Shown: one piece after another, positions 42,361 through 49,372 of the stretch
Position numbering within the stretch: position 1 is the stretch's first letter
Layout of the letters: every line of letters starts with the position of its first letter
Assembly (NCBI GenBank): GCA_040219555.1
Contig: JAVJSF010000017.1
Span: forward strand, 53,523 to 117,522
DNA from: JAVJSF01 sp040219555
GTDB lineage: Bacteria > Actinomycetota > Thermoleophilia > Miltoncostaeales > Miltoncostaeaceae
Direction: 5' to 3'
DNA length: 64,000 nucleotides
Notes under the pieces: generated by a model
What the model was told of the DNA's origin: nothing
The model's input: the letters and a program-made list of their open reading frames with translations, nothing else
Database searches by the model: none
Program-made: the position numbers and the translations under genes

Positions 42361-43510
42361 CGTCGCCTCCCCAGGTGTCGTTGCGGGCCCCGCGGGCCAG
42401 TTGCGCCAGCGCCGCCACGGAGGCGGCGAGCGTCGTGGCCAGATGGGCTGCCACGCGAAGGGGTCGCAGGCGCCCGAGTGACGTCCCCTCGAGGGCGACC
42501 GCGGCGCCGGCGCCGGCGACGCCGAGGCCCCCCGCCACGGCGATGACCGCGTGGGCCGGGTGGCGTCGCGCCAGGACGCACGACGACAGCCACATCGCTG
42601 TGGCCGGGATGACGAGCAACCGGCGCAGGGCCTTGTGGGTGACGATCTGGATGTCGATGAAGCGCCCGCGGAAGCGACCACGCAACAGCCAGACGCCGCG
42701 CAGCCCCGCGCAGATGATGCGCACCTTGCGCCGGAACTCGCGCCGGAGCGACGGCGGGGGTGGCAGGTGGGCCGCGGCGTCGGGCACGAAGACCAGACGC
42801 CGGCCGCCCACCGGCACCTGCACCGAGATCCAGAAGTCGTCGGTGACCCCATCGGGGGGCGGATGGGCGAACCCGCGCCGCACAAGGTAGACGGGCCCCG
42901 CGGCCGAGGTGAGGCTGCCGCCCCGGGTCTGGAGCCGACGCAGGGCATCCTCCGCGGCCCAGTACCCGTGCTCGCCGGCGACCTCGCCATCGATGGCGAA
43001 GCTCACCCGGCCGGCGCTGCCGCCCACGGCCGGGTCGCGCAACGGCCCGAGCAGATGGGCCAGGGCATCCGGCGCCAGCATGGCATCGGCGTCGGTGAAC
43101 AGGAGCACCTCGCCGCGGGCCGCGGCGATCCCGGCCCGCAGGGCGGCGTTCTTGCCGCCTCGGGGGACCTCGATCACGCTCAGACGACCGTCGCCGGCGG
43201 GCATCGCCGCACGGGCCGCCGAGGCGGTGCCGTCGGTACATCCGTCGCACACCAGCACCAGGTCGATGGACGCGGCGGGGTGATCGAGGGCGAAGGTGTT
43301 GCGCACCTTCTCGGCGATGACCGCGACCTCCTGGTGGGCCGCCAGCACGACGGTGACGTGCGGGAGGGCCTCGCTTGCGTCGGCCGGGCCTGCGACCGGA
43401 CGCGGCCGGAGCGCGGCGCGCACGACCAGCGCGGCCGGCAGGCCGACCAGGGTGTGGACGATCACGGCGGCGCCGGCCCAGAACCCGGCGCGGGCCAGTC
43501 GGTGCCTCAC
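42353..43510 (-). CDS. Glycosyltransferase family 2, membrane-anchored
   Basis: A 385-residue GT-A enzyme. One N-terminal helix (AGAAVIVHTLVGLPAALVVRAAL) precedes the catalytic domain with VTVVLAAHQEVAVIAEKVRN, DLVLVCDGCTDGT, the nucleotide-metal motif LLFTDADAML and the acceptor motif VTDDFWISVQV. Two further C-terminal helices follow. The layout resembles processive hexosyltransferases, although no QxxRW is seen. Confidence 0.9.
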   Translation of the reverse strand: MRHRLARAGFWAGAAVIVHTLVGLPAALVVRAALRPRPVAGPADASEALPHVTVVLAAHQEVAVIAEKVRNTFALDHPAASIDLVLVCDGCTDGTASAARAAMPAGDGRLSVIEVPRGGKNAALRAGIAAARGEVLLFTDADAMLAPDALAHLLGPLRDPAVGGSAGRVSFAIDGEVAGEHGYWAAEDALRRLQTRGGSLTSAAGPVYLVRRGFAHPPPDGVTDDFWISVQVPVGGRRLVFVPDAAAHLPPPPSLRREFRRKVRIICAGLRGVWLLRGRFRGRFIDIQIVTHKALRRLLVIPATAMWLSSCVLARRHPAHAVIAVAGGLGVAGAGAAVALEGTSLGRLRPLRVAAHLATTLAASVAALAQLARGARNDTWGGDGA

Positions 43511-44742
43511 GACCGGCTCCCCACGCCGATCAGATCGAGCAGGCGGTGGGTGTTGGCCACGATGTCGTGCTGCGTGCGGGCCCTTTCGGCGCCGGCGCGG
43601 CCCAGGCGGGCCGCCTCGCGCGGGTCGCGCGCCAGCCGGGTGAGCGCCGCGGCCAGTCCGGGCGCGTCGCGCTGGTCCACCAGCAGTCCGGTCACACCGT
43701 CCTCCACCAGTTCGGGGATGGCCGAGATACGGCTGGCGACCACCGGGACACCGCGCGCCATCGCCTCCATCAGTACCACCGGGAGCCCCTCCATCTTCCC
43801 CGTCCCCGTGATGACACTCGGGAGGGCCAGCGCGTCGGTTGCGCCCATCGCCACGGCCACCTCCTCACCCGAGCGCGCCCCGCGGAAGTCCACCCGATCC
43901 GCGACGCCCTCGGCGCGGCAGAGGGCGTGCAGATCGCCGGCCATCGGGCCGTCGCCGATCAACTCCAGCCGCGCGGGCACCCCGGCGGCGCCCATCAGCG
44001 CCACCGCGCGGATGAGGTACTCGTGCCCCTTGTAGTCGCGCAGGCCGGCCACGCAGAGGATCCGGAACTCCCCCGAGCGCCCGGGCTGCTCGCGCAGCGG
44101 GAAGCGCCGCAGGTCGATCCCGCACCGCACCACGTCGAGGCGCCCGTCCACGGCCGCCGGATAGTGCTCGGCCAGGAACTCGCGGTTGAACTCGGAGATG
44201 GTCACCACGCGTCGCGCCGCCGCCAGCTTGGGACCCAGCATGGAGCGATCCACGTAGATGTCGTGGGCGTGGGCGGTGACGCTGTAAGGGATCCCCGTCA
44301 GCCGGTTCACGGCCCACGCGGCGAGCGCCGGGTGTGTGGCCCAGTGGGCGTGGACGTGGCGCACCCCGAGGCCCTGCATCTCGCGCGCGAAACGCGCGGC
44401 CAGCGGGATGACCACCAGCGCCCGCAACGCGAAGCGCGGACTGCGGATGTTGCCCGCGAGCGCGCGCGCCCAGGTGCCCAGGTAGCGCGCGGGGGCCCGG
44501 CGGAGCCAGTACCCCTGCGCGCCGAGGGTCCGGAGCGAGAGCGGCCGGGCGTAGTGGGCCCGCGCCACCAGGGGGCGCGCCTCGGGGTGGACATCCTGGC
44601 CCCTCTGGCGCACCAGGGGGAAGATCTCGGCGCGCACGCCGGCGCGCTGGGCGGCGAGGACCTCCTGGAGGATGAAGGTCTCGGACACGGCGGGGAAGCG
44701 GGACATCATCCAGGCCACGGGCCCCTGCCCGGCGATGGTCAC
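43507..44742 (-). CDS. Glycosyltransferase family 4
   Basis: A 411-residue GT-B enzyme overlapping both neighbours by four bases. MSRFPAVSETFILQEVLAAQRAGV is the N-terminal motif of colanic-acid-type transferases (WcaL-like). VRHVHAHWATHPALAAW and the donor site LPSVITGTGKMEGLPVVLMEAMARGVPVVASRISAIPELVEDG are intact. It is likely a polysaccharide repeat-unit transferase. Confidence 0.92.
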   Translation of the reverse strand: MTIAGQGPVAWMMSRFPAVSETFILQEVLAAQRAGVRAEIFPLVRQRGQDVHPEARPLVARAHYARPLSLRTLGAQGYWLRRAPARYLGTWARALAGNIRSPRFALRALVVIPLAARFAREMQGLGVRHVHAHWATHPALAAWAVNRLTGIPYSVTAHAHDIYVDRSMLGPKLAAARRVVTISEFNREFLAEHYPAAVDGRLDVVRCGIDLRRFPLREQPGRSGEFRILCVAGLRDYKGHEYLIRAVALMGAAGVPARLELIGDGPMAGDLHALCRAEGVADRVDFRGARSGEEVAVAMGATDALALPSVITGTGKMEGLPVVLMEAMARGVPVVASRISAIPELVEDGVTGLLVDQRDAPGLAAALTRLARDPREAARLGRAGAERARTQHDIVANTHRLLDLIGVGSRS

Positions 44743-46217
44743 GGAGCCTTCCCCGGTGCGGGCGCGCCGCGCGCGAGGGTCACCACCATCGCCGAGAAGC
44801 CGAGGGCGAGCCAGGTGTACTCCGGGAAGCCCTGGTGGAGGAATGCGGCACCCACGGCGTAGCCGGCGAGGCCGGCGGCCACCGCCGCCGCCAGCCCGGC
44901 CCCCTCGGTCCTCCCGTCCGCCAGGAGCCGGCGCCGCGCGCGCAGAGGTGCCGCGACGCCGACGATCATCAGCGCGAGGAAGCTCATCCCGCCGAGGATC
45001 CCCGACTCCGCCGCCGCCTCCAGATAGGAATTGTGGGCCTCGCGCTCGGCGTTGCGCGCGTCGAGCCCGACCTCGGCGGCGTATCCCACGTAGGCCGACG
45101 GGTAGTTTCCGGCGCCGACGCCGGTGAACAGGTGGTCGCCCAACATCTCGACGGCGGCGAGGTTCTCGCTGGCGCGCCCGCGCACGGCCTCATCCTCGGC
45201 CGCGGCCGGGTCGAGCACCTGCGTGATCGCGACAAAGCGGTCGGCCCCGCCGCTCAGCATCAGGCCAGCCGCGAGGACGATGGGGACGAGCACCGCGAGC
45301 CGGCGGGCGCGGGGCCCACCGAGCAGGCACAGGACCACCAGGGCCACTCCCGCCGCCAGCAGGCCGCCGCGCGAAGAGGTCTGGACGAGCGCGAGCGCGA
45401 TGGAGGCGACGGCGACGACGCCGAGGGCGCGCGCCGCGCCCGCGCGACGCCATGTGGCCCACAGCGCGATCGGCAGGACGAATACGAGCATCTGGGCCCA
45501 GAAGTTCGGCTCGGCCACCGGGCCGCCGATGCGCCCGCCGAGGTCGATGGGCACCAGCGACCGGTTGACGATCTGCTGGAGGTCCGGCGTCAGAGCCTGG
45601 TACTCGGCGAAGCCGAATGCCCCGTCGATCAGTCCGTACTCGCGGGCCAGCGCCGCGACGCACAACGTGGCGGTGGCTCCGACGAGGGCGAGGGCGGTCC
45701 GCCGCGCCCAGTCCATCCGCAACCCCCCGAGCCCGAGCAGGGCCACGATCGCCAGCCCGTAGGCGAGTTCCTGGGCGACGGCGCCGAACTCGACGACCCG
45801 CGGAGACACCATGGCGGTGCCGAGGCGCACCGCCGCGTACGCGGCCAGCGCCGCCAGCACCGGACCGGCGCGGAAGAGGCCGCGGCGCAGGAAGGGCCGC
45901 TCGACGGCGATCAGCAGGCCCACGACCGCAAGACCCCGGACGACGCTCGGCACGCCGAACTGGATGTTCAGCACGAGGCCGGCGTTGGCCACCAGCGCGG
46001 CGGTGAGGGCGACCATGATCAGGCTCGGGGCCACCGCCATCGCCAGGAGGGCGGGTGCCGCCGCGACGACCAGCAGCGCCAGCAGCGCATCGTCCTGCTG
46101 GGCCGCGACCGTGAAGCTCAGGAATGCGTAGGCGGCGGCGAGTACCGCGGCCGTGGCGACGAGCAGGGCGACCGCCAGCCGCTCTGGCACGGGACCGAAC
46201 CTCGGGGTCGGCGTCAT
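44739..46217 (-). CDS. O-antigen ligase/polymerase-like membrane protein (Wzy)
   Basis: A 492-residue polytopic protein with about 12 helices. The Wzy_C pattern is present: VPIVLAAGLMLSGGADRFV, a large periplasmic loop with FTGVGAGNYPSAYVGYAAEVGLDARNAEREAHNSYLEAAAESGILG (with conserved His-Asn-Ser-Tyr), then more helices. This HN.YL motif is shared by O-antigen ligases and polymerases. It probably polymerises the lipid-linked repeat unit after export. Confidence 0.9.
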   Translation of the reverse strand: MTPTPRFGPVPERLAVALLVATAAVLAAAYAFLSFTVAAQQDDALLALLVVAAAPALLAMAVAPSLIMVALTAALVANAGLVLNIQFGVPSVVRGLAVVGLLIAVERPFLRRGLFRAGPVLAALAAYAAVRLGTAMVSPRVVEFGAVAQELAYGLAIVALLGLGGLRMDWARRTALALVGATATLCVAALAREYGLIDGAFGFAEYQALTPDLQQIVNRSLVPIDLGGRIGGPVAEPNFWAQMLVFVLPIALWATWRRAGAARALGVVAVASIALALVQTSSRGGLLAAGVALVVLCLLGGPRARRLAVLVPIVLAAGLMLSGGADRFVAITQVLDPAAAEDEAVRGRASENLAAVEMLGDHLFTGVGAGNYPSAYVGYAAEVGLDARNAEREAHNSYLEAAAESGILGGMSFLALMIVGVAAPLRARRRLLADGRTEGAGLAAAVAAGLAGYAVGAAFLHQGFPEYTWLALGFSAMVVTLARGAPAPGKAP

Positions 46218-46253
46218 GTCAGCGCGTCGGATACCTCTGCGGGACTGGCGGGG

Positions 46254-46835
46254 TCACGCTCGCCGGGACGGGCGCGGCGGAGGGGGCGTGTCGGGGAGAT
46301 ACCGCTTGGACGCCGAGCCGGCGGCCACGCCGAGGGCGATCCCGGCGGCCATCAGCAGAGCGATCAGCGCGCCCCCATCGATGCCGCTCCGGACGGCGTG
46401 CCCCTGGGCGCCCTGGAGGAGCGTCACCTGGAAGACCTCGGCGTAGCCGTCGATGACCGGGTCCGCCGTGGCCACCGCGGTCGCCGCGCGCTCGGCGGTC
46501 TCGGCGTCGTCCGCGACCGCCTCGATCAGGACGGCCGAGGCGCCGGCGAGGGAGCGCGTCCGGATGGTGATGTCCTCCTGGGCCGCGGCGTCGAAGCCCG
46601 AGGCGGCGAGCCCGGATGCGACCACCTCGTCGCTGCCGAAGATCTCGGCGTAGGTGGCGACCACGGTCCCCCGGGAGAGGGTGTCGAGGGCGAGCACCGG
46701 GTTGTCGACGTCATCCGTCGGCCCGATGAGGACGCGCGCGTCGGCGGTGTAGGAGTCGGTACGCGACGAGACGGCGATCGCGCCCGCGACGATGATGGCG
46801 AGGGCGACTACGGCCCCGATCATGAGGTATCTCAC
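46254..46835 (-). CDS. Short Wzz/YveK-like chain-length determinant
   Basis: A 193-residue protein with an N-terminal helix (YLMIGAVVALAIIVAGAIAV), an extracytoplasmic part (ADARVLIGPTDDVDNPVLALDTLSRGTVVATYAEIFGSDEVV) and a second helix (GALIALLMAAGIALGVAAG). This matches the Wzz domain but is shorter than usual, and no BY-kinase domain or adjacent kinase gene is present. It is the first gene of the minus-strand operon and opposite paralogue B. Confidence 0.75.
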   Translation of the reverse strand: MRYLMIGAVVALAIIVAGAIAVSSRTDSYTADARVLIGPTDDVDNPVLALDTLSRGTVVATYAEIFGSDEVVASGLAASGFDAAAQEDITIRTRSLAGASAVLIEAVADDAETAERAATAVATADPVIDGYAEVFQVTLLQGAQGHAVRSGIDGGALIALLMAAGIALGVAAGSASKRYLPDTPPPPRPSRRA

Positions 46836-46918
46836 GGAATGCCTGCGGGTCCTTGGATTCGGGAGGATGTGCTGTCGGCTAGGGTGATCGCGTGCCCAAG
46901 TTCGCTGGTGGCGATCGC

Positions 46919-47002
46919 CCCGGGCCGCGCGAGAGGGACCTCGCGCGGCCCGGGACGGTTGCGGAACCGTCGCCGTGCGCCCACGACGATAGCCGTTCGT
47001 GG
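46919..47002. repeat. Three consecutive hairpins in a divergent intergenic region
   Basis: Three inverted repeats follow one another between the divergent Wzz-like gene and paralogue B. The first pairs 46919-46933 with 46940-46954 (15 bp perfect, 6-base loop), the second 46954-46960 with 46965-46971 (7 bp, 4-base loop), the third 46981-46986 with 46997-47002 (6 bp). A terminator is not expected between divergent genes, so these may be operator sites or leader structures. Confidence 0.6.
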
Positions 47003-47051
47003 CCCCGGACCTGATCGCCCGGTGAACGAAACGTAAGGCGGGGAGACCGAT

Positions 47052-49238
47052 GTGCTCCGTTCATCACACAGATCGATATCGACAGCGAGACGCCTCGGCC
47101 TGAGGCGATGTGCGCCGCTGGCGCTCGCCGGGCTGGTCGGTGCGGTGGCGACGGGCCCCGCCGCCGGCGCGGTGCCCGCCGGGAACCTCACCGCGAACCC
47201 GTCGTTCGAGAGCTCCGCTGCGAACTGGAACTCCTGGCAGGGAAGCGTCTCCCGGGTGGGACCGACAGCGGCGCCGGACGGCCAGTTCCTGGCCCGGGTC
47301 ACGCGCTCGTCCGGGTCGTCCTACACGCTGAACGACGCCCCCGCGACGATCTCGTCGACCGTGGAGGGCGACGAGTACACCGCCACGGCCACGGTGCGTG
47401 CCGGCAACCCGCAGTCGGTGGGTCGCCCGGTCACGATCACACTGCGCGAGCGGACCCCGGACGGCAGCACCGTGCGGCAGACCAGGTCGAGTGCGGTGAC
47501 GCTGGGGGCCGGTTTCCGCAGCCTGCAGGTGAGCGCGCGTGCGCTGTCGTCGGGCAACACGCTGGATGTCCGCATCTCCCAGGCCTCGGCCATCGGCGGC
47601 GACGCCTTCGAGGCGGATGAGGTGGCCGTCGTCCCGGCCGGCGCGATACCGCAGACCCCGGATCCGGAACCCTCGGACCCGGATCCCGCGCCGGACGACG
47701 GCGGCGAGAACCTCACGGCGAACCCGTCCTTCGAGTCGGGGCTGACCGGCTGGTCGAGCTGGCAGGGGTCTCTGTCGCGCCTCGGCCCGTTCGACGCGCC
47801 GGAGGGGCAGTACGCCGCCCGCGTGACGCGCAGCACGGGCACGTCCTACTCGATCCACGACACCCCGGCCACCGTCGGGTCGCTCTCGGGCGGCGACGAG
47901 TACACGGCCCGGGCGAGCGTGCGCGCGGCGAACGCCGGAACCGTGGGGCGGCGGGCGACGCTGATCATCCGCGAGCGCGCCCCGGACGGGCAGGTGGTCG
48001 ACCAGACCGCATCCGAGCCGCTCGCGCTGACCGGAGACTTCCAGGCGCTACAGGTCTCGGCCACGGCGGTCGGCAGCGGCAACACGCTCGATGTCAGGGT
48101 CTCCCAGGGCGACGCGAGTTCCGGGGACGCCTTCGATGTCGACCGCTTCATGTTGACGGCGGGCGGCGGCGGGGCGAGCCCGCCGCCGGCGCCGACGCCG
48201 CCGCCGGAGCCGACCCCGCCACCGGAGCCGGCGGCGGGCGCCAGCTCACCGGAGCAACTCCCCTACGACCCGCAGGCGCTCTTCAACCGGCAGGTCTCGG
48301 GGCTGGCGCTCCACCCCCGCAGCGGCGCCATCGCCGCGAACATCGCCCAGAACGCGCGCAGCCTGCGCGTCAACGCGTCCTTCGACGGCGAGGTCCCGAC
48401 GGTCTACGTGGGACGGACGAGCGACCCCGTCTACACCGTCTCGGTAGGCGGGCGGACCGAGCGCGTCCGTGTCCCGTCCGACGCCCGCGCCGGCAGCGGG
48501 TCCGATCGCCCGCTGGTGGTCCTGAACCCCCAGCACCCCGACCACGGCCGGCACGTCGAGCTGCGCGTGTGGCGCGCGTCGATCGACCACTCCTCGCGCA
48601 CGATCAGCGGCAGCTCGTCTGGCTTCTTCCACTACAACAACGACGGGGCGATCCTGAACCCCGACGGCACCAGAAGCATCTCCCAGGCCTTCGCCGGCAA
48701 CGGCACGGGCTCTGATCTGTCGTACCTCGCCGGCCTCCTGCGGCCCTCGGACATCACCTCCGGGCGCCTGCGCCACGCGGTGCGCATCGCGATCGGCTGC
48801 AACGACTTCACCGACTTCTTCGTCGCCCCGGCGGCCAAGACCGACCAGAGCGCCACCCGCTGCGGCGGTTCGTCCACGCCCAGCTCGGGCAAGGTCGACA
48901 TGGGCATGCGCCTGCGCCTGCCGGCCGGCGTGAACTGCGATGCCCGCCTGGCGCCGGTCCTCCCCGGCCGCAATGAGAGCACGCGCGAGACGCAGTTCCT
49001 GCGCATCCTCTGCCGCGGCATCCAGGAGTACGGCCTGGTGGTCCTGGACGGCACCGGGACCGACGGCATCATCCTCTACATGGAGGACGAGGCCACCGCC
49101 GACTGGACCCAGGTGGCTGGGCAACCTCTCTATGGGAGCTACGGATACATCGTCCGCGACTCGACAACTCCCCCAGACGGCATGACGCGCACCGCGCTCC
49201 ACGGGATCCCATGGGGGAGCCTGCAAGTGGTGCGGTAG
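47052..49238 (+). CDS. Secreted paralogue B: two carbohydrate-binding-like modules plus C-terminal unknown domain
   Basis: A 728-residue exported protein from GTG 47052, just after GGGGAGA. A signal peptide spans about 1-40 (CAPLALAGLVGAVATGPAAG). Module 1 begins at 44 (GNLTANPSFESSAANWNSWQGS) and module 2 at about 219 (ENLTANPSFESGLTGWSSWQGS); both look like CBM4/9 jelly-rolls. Linkers are Asp/Pro- and Pro/Glu-rich. The shared domain runs from about 403 to 728 with FHYNNDGAILNPDG, HAVRIAIGCNDF, VNCDARLAPV and ILCRGIQEYGLVVLDG. It is followed by a hairpin terminator. Function unknown. Confidence 0.82.
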   Translation: MLRSSHRSISTARRLGLRRCAPLALAGLVGAVATGPAAGAVPAGNLTANPSFESSAANWNSWQGSVSRVGPTAAPDGQFLARVTRSSGSSYTLNDAPATISSTVEGDEYTATATVRAGNPQSVGRPVTITLRERTPDGSTVRQTRSSAVTLGAGFRSLQVSARALSSGNTLDVRISQASAIGGDAFEADEVAVVPAGAIPQTPDPEPSDPDPAPDDGGENLTANPSFESGLTGWSSWQGSLSRLGPFDAPEGQYAARVTRSTGTSYSIHDTPATVGSLSGGDEYTARASVRAANAGTVGRRATLIIRERAPDGQVVDQTASEPLALTGDFQALQVSATAVGSGNTLDVRVSQGDASSGDAFDVDRFMLTAGGGGASPPPAPTPPPEPTPPPEPAAGASSPEQLPYDPQALFNRQVSGLALHPRSGAIAANIAQNARSLRVNASFDGEVPTVYVGRTSDPVYTVSVGGRTERVRVPSDARAGSGSDRPLVVLNPQHPDHGRHVELRVWRASIDHSSRTISGSSSGFFHYNNDGAILNPDGTRSISQAFAGNGTGSDLSYLAGLLRPSDITSGRLRHAVRIAIGCNDFTDFFVAPAAKTDQSATRCGGSSTPSSGKVDMGMRLRLPAGVNCDARLAPVLPGRNESTRETQFLRILCRGIQEYGLVVLDGTGTDGIILYMEDEATADWTQVAGQPLYGSYGYIVRDSTTPPDGMTRTALHGIPWGSLQVVR

Positions 49239-49247
49239 GGCGCTCGG

Positions 49248-49280
49248 AGGGTCCCCGGGATTCGCCGCCCCGGGGACCCT
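49248..49280 (+). terminator. Hairpin after paralogue B
   Basis: A perfect 12-bp inverted repeat pairs 49248-49259 with 49269-49280 around a 9-base loop, beginning 10 bases after the stop. An AT-rich stretch (TGATCTTAAGAAAATC) follows. Confidence 0.7.
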
Positions 49281-49372
49281 GATCTTAAGAAAATCGCCGA
49301 GCGGCCGATGTGTGCTCCACATGGATGTGCCCCGCGCATCCGGAATGGATTCCACCCAAGGAGCACGCACTC

